Assembly: GCA_958295485.1 (NCBI GenBank)
Contig: OY282354.1
Location: 2,230,068-2,294,067, forward strand
Length of the DNA stretch: 64,000 nucleotides
Reading direction: 5' to 3'
DNA from: an uncultured Gammaproteobacteria bacterium
Lineage (GTDB): Bacteria; Pseudomonadota; Gammaproteobacteria; Eutrophobiales; Eutrophobiaceae
The translations under genes were made by a program, and so were the position numbers. Shown piece by piece: positions 9,007 through 17,732 of this stretch (the first letter of the stretch is position 1; each line of letters opens with the position of its first letter). Under the pieces are notes generated by a model, which did not search any database, was not told the DNA's origin, and saw only the letters and a list, made by a program, of their open reading frames with translations.

Positions 9007-10227
9007 TTACCAAAGCAGGAACCCGCCGATGGAGAAGGTATTAACGTCGGCCTGATTGAGCAGGTTGCTTTCATAATTGCCGTACTCGGCAATGACCTTC
9101 AGCCAGGAGTTGACGTCATGATAAACACCAACTGTCCAAAGTTCATTCTCGACATCAAGTATGTTAAATGCAGAATCGCCATCCTGTCTTGATTCACCGT
9201 AACCGCCGCCGATCTTGGTGGTGCCATTGAAGGTGTAACCAGCCTGGATATAGAAACCATCGTTACCGGCTTCATTACAGGTGGAAGCGCTACATCCATA
9301 ACCTAATCCAACGCCATCGGCATTAGTGCCCCTGGTAAACAGTAATGGCCCCAACGCGTCACCACTATAGTAGCTGCCACCGATGTTAAAACCATTGGCA
9401 GTGACCTCGGCGCCGACGTTCCAGCCTACGGATTCGACGTCCCCGGTACCACCTGCTGTAGAATTGGTAATTTCCATCTCCTGCCAGAGGAAACCGGCAT
9501 AACCACTGAAACTGCCACCCTCGAAAGCGCTGTTATAGGTGGCTTCCGCCTGGAACTGCGGAGTATCGGTTTCCGCTGTGTCATCAACAGCAAAACCGCC
9601 TCCCGGTTCCTGGGGATCGAAGATGCCCACGGACAGCTGGAAACCGCTCATGTCCGGGGTCTGGTAGACAAACCGGGTGCGGAAATCGGGATAGACATAA
9701 CCAAACCCGATACGGCCCAAACTGGTGCCGCCGCCATCCGGCCCCGCCAAGGCGCCCATGCCGAACAGCGTGTAGTCCTTGAGGATAGCCTGGCGCATGA
9801 ACAGCGCCAAGGTGCGGCCTACGCTGATGGTGCCGAAATCGCCAGACACGTTGAAGAAGACTTCACGCATATCGATGTTGGAACCCGTCCCTAATAGGCC
9901 GGATTTATTCAACCGGCTGCCCTTCTCGCTGGAACTGTCCACCGCAAAGGTGATCTGGCCGGTGCCCTTGAGGCCGTTGACCTCCGGCGTCTTGACTACC
10001 ATGGAGTGGAAGGAAGGCAACAGGCCTTCCTGCAAGTGGGCGCTGTCTTCACTGGTGCCATCGATAAACTCGAAGTCGCTCTGGGTATAGAACAGGTTGA
10101 TAAAGCCTCCATAGCTGACTTCCCAACCGTCCGCGCCACCCAAGACAACCGCGGCGTTGACGGGCGCGCTCAAGAACGTCACGACGCCCAGCGCTATAGT
10201 GAGCTTGGTGATATATGTTTTCATCAT
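9007..10227 (-). CDS. Gram-negative outer-membrane porin
   Basis: 406 aa, signal peptide, beta-rich repeats (VSYGGFINLFYTQSDF, GTISVGRTLALF), terminal FLLW. Confidence 0.85.
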   Translation of the reverse strand: MMKTYITKLTIALGVVTFLSAPVNAAVVLGGADGWEVSYGGFINLFYTQSDFEFIDGTSEDSAHLQEGLLPSFHSMVVKTPEVNGLKGTGQITFAVDSSSEKGSRLNKSGLLGTGSNIDMREVFFNVSGDFGTISVGRTLALFMRQAILKDYTLFGMGALAGPDGGGTSLGRIGFGYVYPDFRTRFVYQTPDMSGFQLSVGIFDPQEPGGGFAVDDTAETDTPQFQAEATYNSAFEGGSFSGYAGFLWQEMEITNSTAGGTGDVESVGWNVGAEVTANGFNIGGSYYSGDALGPLLFTRGTNADGVGLGYGCSASTCNEAGNDGFYIQAGYTFNGTTKIGGGYGESRQDGDSAFNILDVENELWTVGVYHDVNSWLKVIAEYGNYESNLLNQADVNTFSIGGFLLW

Positions 10228-10597
10228 GTCCTCCTCAAAGAAAGATGTGTAGTTGAAAATATTAAATTAAACCTGAAAATTCAAGAGAATCGAATTCGCC
10301 ATCAAACTGCTAATCCCCTCAACAAATCGCTCATTTACAACCATTAAGGTAAAAATACTACATGGTCAAGATAATTGCAACATAATAAATGCAATTATGC
10401 GACAAATTTATTTTTTTCTGAAATTCCGTATCTTTTACGCAACAACCAGGCAAGTCTCACCTGCCCTGCCCGTCCTGTCATGCCGCGCAACGGCGGTAAT
10501 GGCTTCGCGCGCTTCCAGCAGGCATTACAGGTTTATCCGGTTCATTTGTCCTGCATACAATTTAATTCGATCCATGGTAAACTCCTTTTTCATTTTT

Positions 10598-10861
10598 TCA
10601 GCCTCCACCTTTCTGGAAGGCCAAGTCGAACCGCGCCAGGAAAGCCTCCCGGGCGGCATCGGTAAAATCGGTGAATTCCAGGGTGATTTCGGTGACGGGT
10701 AATTCCAGCATCGCCAGTTTTCTCAAGGTTTCGGCTGCCAGGAAGATGGCCACTCGACCCTCGTTCGCGTAGACGATAACCCGACCGTTTTGCCTGGAAA
10801 CGGGAGCGTTATCGACTGCCCTGGGCAACAACCTGAAAAACTCCCTGTGGGTAATGCTCAT
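10598..10861 (-). CDS. Small conserved-looking protein at the end of the AOR operon, function unknown
   Basis: MSITHREFFRLLPRAVDNAPVSRQNGRVIVYANEGRVAIFLAAETLRKLAMLELPVTEITLEFTDFTDAAREAFLARFDLAFQKGGG; starts 1 nt past the moaD-like stop. Confidence 0.7.
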   Translation of the reverse strand: MSITHREFFRLLPRAVDNAPVSRQNGRVIVYANEGRVAIFLAAETLRKLAMLELPVTEITLEFTDFTDAAREAFLARFDLAFQKGGG

Positions 10862-10862
10862 T

Positions 10863-11162
10863 TTACGGGTCAGGCGAAATTGCGACACCAGTCTGTCTCC
10901 TGTCCCCAGCGCAACCACCGGCAACCGGCGGCCATATTGCCAGGGTGTCTCCATCATTAAACACGGCCCTGTTGCGATCTTCCGGCCTGATATAGACACC
11001 GTTCAGCAGGACCAGGTAGGCCATCTTCCTGGGCACCTTGTACCTGTCGATCACCTCGTTGGCGGTATTGTCAGCGGATATTTCAACGACAAGTTCATTA
11101 TCCTCAGCCTCCGGGGGAAGATAATCAGTCAAACCCGCATAGAGCTTGAGAGTCAGTTTCAT
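10863..11162 (-). CDS. MoaD/ThiS-family sulfur-carrier-like protein with extension beyond Gly-Gly
   Basis: MKLTLKLYAGLTDYLPPEAED...VYIRPEDRNRAVFNDGDTLAIWPPVAGG then CAGDRRQTGVAISPDP. Confidence 0.8.
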   Translation of the reverse strand: MKLTLKLYAGLTDYLPPEAEDNELVVEISADNTANEVIDRYKVPRKMAYLVLLNGVYIRPEDRNRAVFNDGDTLAIWPPVAGGCAGDRRQTGVAISPDP

Positions 11163-11237
11163 AACCAGAGAGCAGGAACCAGCAAAGCGCTCAAGCCCGA
11201 CAGGACAAGCTCATACTCGCAAAGCCGCCCAAGCCAA

Positions 11238-11670
11238 GAGAGGGTTTGCGGGCTGTTTTGGAGTGACTTCGCGCGGAACGGAAAAACAGCCCGCAAATCC
11301 TCTCGATTGACAGCACGATACTCTCCATTCCTCCCGAATTCCCCACTTCCCGAAAAAGCCTGCGTTTGCCACGAAGCTCTCCCCAGCACAAGATCATACT
11401 CGCAAAGCCGCCCAAGCCAAGAGAGGGTTTGCGGGCTGTTTTGGAGTGACTTCGCGCGGAACGGAAAAACAGCCCGCAAACCCTCTCGATTGACAGCACA
11501 ATATTCCCCATTCCTCCCGAATTCCCCACTTCCCGAAAAAGCCCGCGCTTGCCCCGAAGCTCTCCCCAGCACAAGCTCATACCTGCAAAGCCACCCAAAC
11601 CAAGAGAGGGTTTGCGGGCTGTTTTGGAGTGACTTCGCGCGGAACGGAAAAACAGCCCGCAAATCCTCTC
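11238..11670. repeat. Three tandem hairpin units, period 183 bp, 22 bp inverted arms
   Basis: GAGAGGGTTTGCGGGCTGTTTT-23 nt-AAAACAGCCCGCAAA(C/T)CCTCTC with arms at 11238-11259/11283-11304, 11421-11442/11466-11487 and 11604-11625/11649-11670; spacers also repeated. Confidence 0.95.
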
Positions 11671-11731
11671 GATTAACAGCACAATATTCCCCATTTCCCC
11701 GGATTTTCCGCTTTCCGAACCGGACCTGCCC

Positions 11732-12994
11732 TCACATGACCCCGGCATTGTGGCCAATAGACTGGGTTGCGCCGAGATAGGCCTCCATAATCCTGGTCGG
11801 GTCCCGCAGCAAATGATCCTTCCATTTGCCCAGTTTCAATTTTGTCTGTATCAGTCCCCTCAATACCCCCACGTGGTTAGTCAAACCCAGCGCCTGCGCG
11901 CCAACCAGGACGTCATCCTGGAATTGCAAGCTGATGTACCGGAACCTTTCCTCATCAGTCAGCACGGCAGACTCGCCCCCGTCAACCCCCATCCACAAGC
12001 CATAGGAGGTAGAGATCAAGCCCATGGTATCGAGCACGTTCATATTGACGCTGCCCTGGTGACGGGTATCCCGGCCAGACATGTTCATAGCCGCAATCCT
12101 GCCATGGTCGGCGGCAGTGGGTTGAATGGCCTGCACGTTGAATTCTTCCGTTGAAAAGTCCTTGCCCTGGCACACGTCCCCAGCCGCATATACGTCCGCA
12201 TGGCTGCTTTGCAGGCGGTCATTCACCAGGACGCCAAAATCCGTTTCGATGCCGCTGCCCTCCAGGAATTGGATGTTGGCTCGTACGCCGGTAGCCGGGA
12301 TTACCACGTCGGCCCTCAGCCTGTCACCGTTATCCAGTTTGACAGACAAGGCCTCGCCGTCCCGCTCGATAGCCTCGACCCTCGTGGAAGTCAACACGCG
12401 CACGCCCTTGTTCACGCACCATTTTTTGATCAGGCTCCCGGCAGTCTGGTCCATCATGCGCGGCGCCATGCGATCTCCCATTTCAATCACCGTCAGGTTT
12501 ACCCCGCGCAGGGCCAGCGCCTCCAATATGATGCAGCCGATGAAACCCGCGCCCATCAAGACCACGTCGGCGCCCCTGGTGGCGTTTTTGGCGATGTTTC
12601 TCCCGTCTTCCAGGGTCCAACAAGAGTGAATGTTCGGCAAGTCGAGGCCGGGAATGGGGGGGCGAATCGGGTGGGAGCCCGTGGCAATCAGCAATTTGTC
12701 GAATTTGACCTGGCTGCCCCCCGCCAACGTCAGGGAATGAGCGCCGGCGTCAACCGACTCAACCTTATCCCGGATAACGTTAATGTGGTTAGCCGCATAA
12801 TGATTCGGGGATTTTCGCAGGTAAGCGCCGGCCTCATTGATGTTATCGACCAGGTAATAGGGCAAAGCCATACGGGAATACGGCGGCTCCGGTTCATCGT
12901 TTATGATTTTTATCGAGCAGGAGGCGTCGTTTTTCCTGAGAGTCTCGGCGGCGATGACGCCGGCAGGCCCTGCTCCGATTATGACGTGTTCCAT
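11732..12994 (-). CDS. aorC: FAD/NAD(P)-dependent oxidoreductase subunit of the AOR complex
   Basis: [60 protein letters not shown]; adjacent to the AOR gene. Symbol by analogy with the AorABC operon. Confidence 0.85.
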   Translation of the reverse strand: MEHVIIGAGPAGVIAAETLRKNDASCSIKIINDEPEPPYSRMALPYYLVDNINEAGAYLRKSPNHYAANHINVIRDKVESVDAGAHSLTLAGGSQVKFDKLLIATGSHPIRPPIPGLDLPNIHSCWTLEDGRNIAKNATRGADVVLMGAGFIGCIILEALALRGVNLTVIEMGDRMAPRMMDQTAGSLIKKWCVNKGVRVLTSTRVEAIERDGEALSVKLDNGDRLRADVVIPATGVRANIQFLEGSGIETDFGVLVNDRLQSSHADVYAAGDVCQGKDFSTEEFNVQAIQPTAADHGRIAAMNMSGRDTRHQGSVNMNVLDTMGLISTSYGLWMGVDGGESAVLTDEERFRYISLQFQDDVLVGAQALGLTNHVGVLRGLIQTKLKLGKWKDHLLRDPTRIMEAYLGATQSIGHNAGVM

Positions 12995-13027
12995 AGTTAA
13001 TCTAGCACCTTCAGGTTGATATGAATG

Positions 13028-13101
13028 TTTTCCCCCTGGCAAGGGGATTAAGGGGGCGCGCCGGCTTGACACGCCCCCTGACTCCCCATTGCCGGGGAAA
13101 A
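13028..13101. repeat. Approximately 30 bp imperfect inverted repeat between the aorB- and aorC-like genes
   Basis: ttttccccctggcaaggggattaagggggcg ... cgccccctgactccccattgccggggaaaa. Confidence 0.8.
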
Positions 13102-13107
13102 GACGGT

Positions 13108-14961
13108 TCAGGCGAGGCCCAGACGTTGCCGGGTGTCGGTCGTGGGGATGCCTTGCTCATCCCAACCACGAATTTCATAGTATTCCGGCAACATCTCGTG
13201 CAGGTTATTCACCATGCCTTTCGCCGGGCCGGTCTTGGCCGCCTCTTTGAGCAACCGCGGGGGCAATGTATCGTCCGCCGCGGTCAAACCGGCGGCTAAA
13301 TTGAATTCACGCTCCAGGTTCCAGATACGCTCGCCCGCTTCCAACATGGACTCGGGAGTCCATTCACCCTCACAGGCCGCCGCCACCTGGGGCGCAATAT
13401 CTTCCAGGGTCCAGGCAAACGTCGTGAAAACGCAGAGACCGGTTGAATCGACTATGGCGTTTGCATCCTGGAGGGACTTTACCAATTCCGCCTTGCCCTC
13501 GGTTACCAGGGGATCGGTTTTTACCGGCGAGCCCATGACCTCAGAGGACACGGTGTAACTGCGCAGGTGACAAGCGCCGCGATTCGACGTGGCATAAGTC
13601 AGCCCCATTCCCTGGATGGCGCGGGGATCATACGCGGGAAATTCCTGCCCCTTGACCGTCATGGATAATTCAGGGTGGCCGTATTTTTCGCACAGGCGCT
13701 TTGAACCAAGCCCCAGTTCCAAGCCGAAACCTTCGCCTTTGCAGGTGGCTTCAGTAGCCCAGGAAAGCGCTTCAGACGAACCGAATGTCAATTCAACTCC
13801 CCCGGTATGCTCCTTGGTTATCACGCCCATATCATACAGTTCCATCGCCGCGGCAACGGTAGAGCCGAAAGAAATCGGGTCGATGCCGTCTTCATTGCAC
13901 AGGAAATTCACATAAGTCAGGGTGTCCAGGTCATCGATGCCGGTATCCGAGCCCAAGGCCCAGGCCGCCTCGTACTCCAGGCCGCCCGATGCGCCCCAGT
14001 ACTGGGGTTTGTTCTCGATAGAAAAATGACCGCGGTCTATGGTCGAGATACGCCCGCAGGCAATGGTGCAACCGAAACAGGCCGCATTGGTGGTCAGGTT
14101 GGGTTTGCCGTCGCTTGCCCGGGGTTCATGCATGGCCTCGCCGGAGATCTTGCCGGCGCCTTCAAACTGGACATCGCGCATGTTATGAGTCGGCATGGCG
14201 CCGACTTCGTTGATGACGTTCATCAGGACGTTTGTGCCATAGGTTGGCAAACCCTCCCCGGTTACCGCATCTTCAGCCAGGACCTTCTTGCCGGCATTCA
14301 CAGCCTGCATGAATGCCGCCGGGTCCTTGATATTGCCTACGCCTTTTGTCCCCCTGACCGCCACTGCCTTCAGGTTCTTGGACGCCATGACCGTGCCGAC
14401 GCCGGAACGTCCGGCCGCGCGATGCAGGTCATTGACGATTGACGCGTAGAGACAGCCTTTCTCCGCGCTACGACCGACGGCGGCTATGCGCAGCAAGGGG
14501 TCCTGGTATTTTTTATGCAGCCACTCGTCCGCTGCCCAGACCGACTTGCCCCAAATCTCATCGGCGGGGACCAATTCCGCCTTGTCATTTTCTATATACA
14601 GGTAGACCGGCGTGGGTGACTTGCCCTCAAAAATAACCATGTCATAGCCGGCCGATTTCAATTCGGCGCCGATAAAACCACCGGAATTTGAACACGCGAC
14701 CGCGCCGGTCAACGGGCTCTTGGTGACAACGGAGTAACGGCCGGCGGTGGCGGCCATGGTGCCGGTCAAGGGCCCGGTAGTCATGATCATCTTGTTATCG
14801 GCCCCCAAGGCATCACAACTGGGGTCGATTTCTTCCACCAGGTACTTGGTGGCGAGACCGCGTTGCCCCAGGTATTGCCTGGCCCAGTCCATGTTCAACG
14901 GTTCATTGCTCATAGAGCCCTCGGTTAGATTCACTCGCAATACATTATTAGTCCAAGCCAT
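13108..14961 (-). CDS. aorB: Tungsten-containing aldehyde:ferredoxin oxidoreductase, catalytic subunit
   Basis: MAWTNNVLRVNLTEGSMSNEPLNMDWARQYLGQRGLATKYLVEEIDPSCDALGADNKMIMTTGPLTGT...GRYSVVTKSPLTGAVACSNSGG; AOR family. Start 14961 preferred over track start 15090. Confidence 0.93.
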   Translation of the reverse strand: MAWTNNVLRVNLTEGSMSNEPLNMDWARQYLGQRGLATKYLVEEIDPSCDALGADNKMIMTTGPLTGTMAATAGRYSVVTKSPLTGAVACSNSGGFIGAELKSAGYDMVIFEGKSPTPVYLYIENDKAELVPADEIWGKSVWAADEWLHKKYQDPLLRIAAVGRSAEKGCLYASIVNDLHRAAGRSGVGTVMASKNLKAVAVRGTKGVGNIKDPAAFMQAVNAGKKVLAEDAVTGEGLPTYGTNVLMNVINEVGAMPTHNMRDVQFEGAGKISGEAMHEPRASDGKPNLTTNAACFGCTIACGRISTIDRGHFSIENKPQYWGASGGLEYEAAWALGSDTGIDDLDTLTYVNFLCNEDGIDPISFGSTVAAAMELYDMGVITKEHTGGVELTFGSSEALSWATEATCKGEGFGLELGLGSKRLCEKYGHPELSMTVKGQEFPAYDPRAIQGMGLTYATSNRGACHLRSYTVSSEVMGSPVKTDPLVTEGKAELVKSLQDANAIVDSTGLCVFTTFAWTLEDIAPQVAAACEGEWTPESMLEAGERIWNLEREFNLAAGLTAADDTLPPRLLKEAAKTGPAKGMVNNLHEMLPEYYEIRGWDEQGIPTTDTRQRLGLA

Positions 14962-14975
14962 TTCAAGCCTCCTCT

Positions 14976-15452
14976 TTAAGAATTTGCGCCGATGCCCGCG
15001 CTTTCCGCCGCATGGGCGCGCATACGGGCAAGGCCGGTGTGGTCTGCGTCGACGTAGGTGATGGCGGCCGTCGGACAGGCCTTGGCGCATTCAGGGTCGC
15101 CGCCGCACAAATCACACTTGTAGACGATTTTCGTATCCTGGTTGTAGTTTACCGTCCCGAACGGACAGGCGATGGTGCAAACCTTGCAGCCAACGCAAAC
15201 GTCGGCCAGCACGTCCTTGGAACCCGTTTCTTCATTGAGCACGATGGCCTCGACGGGACAGGCATGCATGCACCAAGCCTCACTGCACTGGGTGCAGGTA
15301 TACGGAACGAAACGGCCTTCGTCATGAAAGGTAAATATCTTTATCCGGGATTTTGCCGGATTAAATACCCCTTCCGCCTGGTAAGAACAGGCCAGCTCGC
15401 ATTGCAAGCACCCGGTGCACTTTTCCGGTTCAATCTGGAGTGATCTCAGCAT
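14976..15452 (-). CDS. aorA: Multi-[4Fe-4S] ferredoxin subunit of the AOR complex
   Basis: Four CxxCxxCxxxC-type clusters (KCTGCLQCELAC, CTQCSEAWCMHACP, CVGCKVCTIACP, CDLCGGDPECAKACP); directly upstream of the AOR gene. Confidence 0.88.
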   Translation of the reverse strand: MLRSLQIEPEKCTGCLQCELACSYQAEGVFNPAKSRIKIFTFHDEGRFVPYTCTQCSEAWCMHACPVEAIVLNEETGSKDVLADVCVGCKVCTIACPFGTVNYNQDTKIVYKCDLCGGDPECAKACPTAAITYVDADHTGLARMRAHAAESAGIGANS

Positions 15453-15598
15453 TACTTCCCTCCTGTTATAGTAGCGTTTGAACGTAACACAGACTGAAAA
15501 AATCCTATGGTAAACCCGGGAACGCATCCCCGGCGTTTCAGTCTTATTATTTATTATTACTTAATAGTATATTATATTACAAGCCCTGAATTATAATT

Positions 15599-16645
15599 AT
15601 GAAGACAATTTCTGCAAGTGACAAGCCCCTGTTCCGGCAGTTCCCGCCGGCAGGGACAGGCCCCCATGCCTGCCCCCGGCAATATCGGCGCCCGCCGACG
15701 GTCAGGGCAACTACGGCGGGTCGCCCCCGCCAGTCAGCGCCAGGGGCGACGCCGGGGCTTCTGCGGCCCTCTCCAGGGAGAAGGGGATTATTTCTCCTGT
15801 GGCGCCGGCTGCTTGGGGGCGTCGCGCTGTCGGGACTGATGTTGCTGGCGCTGACGTGCCCGGATTATGCCGTAGCCGGCGCCGGCGCAAAGACAGAAAC
15901 CCGGTTCGCATTCATAGGCGATGAAAGCGGCAGCGCTTATGACGGCGTCAAACAGGGCATCCATGAAGCGAATTTGCAGGGCCGCTTTTCAGGGCAGAGC
16001 TATTCATTGCATGTTTTCGCCGGCAAAGATATTGACAAGATCGATCCCGCTGGGTTTATCGCGATAATCGTCGCGGCAAACGCCGATGCGCTGCAACAAG
16101 CGGGCCGCCGCTTCAAGGACCATGCCGTTCTCAATGTTTCCGCGCATGATGACGCCCTGAGAAAAACCTGCGTCTCAAACCTGCTGCACGTTATTCCCAG
16201 CAAAAAGATGCTGGACGATGCGAAAGCGCAATGGCTTCAGAAAGCGCCCGGCGCTGAGGCGCGCGCGTCGGGCTGGCACCATGACTTCGTGAAGTTTGCC
16301 GCGCGAGACTTGAATAAACGCTTCAGGAAAGGCTTCGCCAGGCCGATGGACCAGTATGCCTGGGCCGGCTGGGCGGCGGTGAAGATGACGTCGGACTCGG
16401 TCGCCAGGAAAGGCCTGACCAGCCCGGCTGCGCTTCTGGATCACCTCAAAACCGATTTGTCCTTTGACGGGCAAAAGGGTCTCGACATGAATTTCCGGGA
16501 TACCGGCCAGCTGAGACAACTACTGTTGATTTCCAATGCCGCCGGCGAACTGGTTGGCGAGGCGCCGGTCAGGGGGGTGGTGAAGCCCGATGCCGTAGAT
16601 AGCCTGGGCCTCGCTTCCTGTTATACTAAGGGAACCTCCGGTTAA
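15599..16645 (+). CDS. PQQ-dependent catabolism-associated ABC transporter substrate-binding protein
   Basis: ETRFAFIGDESGSAYDGVKQGIHEANLQGRFSG...; next to the PQQ-associated beta-propeller. N-terminal ~75 aa doubtful. Confidence 0.75.
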   Translation: MKTISASDKPLFRQFPPAGTGPHACPRQYRRPPTVRATTAGRPRQSAPGATPGLLRPSPGRRGLFLLWRRLLGGVALSGLMLLALTCPDYAVAGAGAKTETRFAFIGDESGSAYDGVKQGIHEANLQGRFSGQSYSLHVFAGKDIDKIDPAGFIAIIVAANADALQQAGRRFKDHAVLNVSAHDDALRKTCVSNLLHVIPSKKMLDDAKAQWLQKAPGAEARASGWHHDFVKFAARDLNKRFRKGFARPMDQYAWAGWAAVKMTSDSVARKGLTSPAALLDHLKTDLSFDGQKGLDMNFRDTGQLRQLLLISNAAGELVGEAPVRGVVKPDAVDSLGLASCYTKGTSG

Positions 16646-16711
16646 GCCGGACTGTCTCAACTTGAGCGGGGAAATCCTGAAGCATATTAAAACAAACCAT
16701 AGAAATAGGAA

Positions 16712-17668
16712 GTGACACAAATGAAGCATTTTATTATCGCGATCTTGTTAGCAGGTTGTTTCCAGGTTGCCCAGGCCGCGAGCAACCGTATCTTTGTTAC
16801 CAATGAGCGGAGCAACGATATAACAGTTATCGATGGTTCATCATTGGAAGTCGAAAAAACCATTAAAGTCGGCGACCGGCCGCGGGGGATCGGCATATCG
16901 CCGGATGGGGCTGAATTATACGTCGCGGTGAGTGAAGATAACGCCATAGCGGTTATCGACCTGGGATCATTGGAATTACTGCGAAAATTTGAAGCGGGTT
17001 CTGATCCGGAAACATTCGCGGTTCATCCGGACGGCAATATTTATATCTCAAACGAGGATGACGCAAAGGCATCGGTTTTCGATCCTGCAACGGGTCGGCA
17101 ATTGGCCGAAATCCAGGTGGGCCTGGAGCCGGAAGGCGTGGCGATTTCTCCTGACGGAAAGCATGTCATCGTTACCAGCGAGTCAACCAACATGCTGCAC
17201 GTCATACAGGTACCCGAACATACTATTATCGCCAACATATTAGTCGGCGCCAGGCCGCGCGCAGCCGTGTTCAACAACAGTGGCGACCTGGCTTATGCCA
17301 CTTCCGAGATCAGCGGCGAAGTCAAAAAAATCGACATGACCAGCTACGAGGTCATCGCGGTCAAGAAGATAGCCGATGAAAAGGCCAAGCCAAAGGACGT
17401 GATTTTAAGCAAGGATGAAACAAAGCTCTACGTGGCGGGCGGCAGGGCCAACCAGATTATCGTATTAGACGCTGATACAATGGAATTAATAAAAGGCATC
17501 CCGGTAGGCAAGCGGGTTTGGGGCCTGGCGATGTCCAGGGACGGCAAGCGGGTATTCACCACTAACGGGGTCAGCGGCACCGTCTCCGTAATCGACACCG
17601 AAGATGATGAAGTCATCAAGACCATCACGGTCGGCAAATTCCCCTGGGGGGTCGTAATCGACGACTGA
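16712..17668 (+). CDS. PQQ-dependent catabolism-associated YVTN beta-propeller protein
   Basis: Signal peptide then repeated VIDxxSLEVEKTIKVGDRPRGIGISPDG-type blades. Confidence 0.9.
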   Translation: MTQMKHFIIAILLAGCFQVAQAASNRIFVTNERSNDITVIDGSSLEVEKTIKVGDRPRGIGISPDGAELYVAVSEDNAIAVIDLGSLELLRKFEAGSDPETFAVHPDGNIYISNEDDAKASVFDPATGRQLAEIQVGLEPEGVAISPDGKHVIVTSESTNMLHVIQVPEHTIIANILVGARPRAAVFNNSGDLAYATSEISGEVKKIDMTSYEVIAVKKIADEKAKPKDVILSKDETKLYVAGGRANQIIVLDADTMELIKGIPVGKRVWGLAMSRDGKRVFTTNGVSGTVSVIDTEDDEVIKTITVGKFPWGVVIDD

Positions 17669-17732
17669 CCCGCCTCTCTCACCGGTCCTGTACCCGCCCC
17701 CGCAGGGACGCCATTTGGAGCATCCGGGGTTG

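Noticed and set aside
10490-10577. Short minus-strand peptide MDRIKLYAGQMNRINL near the AOR cluster as a possible RiPP precursor
   Set aside because: Only 16 aa, no modifying enzyme adjacent, no supporting motif.
11201-11690. CRISPR array
   Set aside because: Only three units, 183 bp period, spacers nearly identical to each other, no cas genes.
10854-11780. Long repetitive ORFs on both strands (308 aa +, 167 and 188 aa -) with SxxSQERVCGLFWSDFARNGKTARKSSR repeats
   Set aside because: They arise because the 183 bp repeat unit is a multiple of three. They also overlap real genes (moaD-like, aorC-like) and have no start or RBS support, so I treat the region as non-coding repeats.
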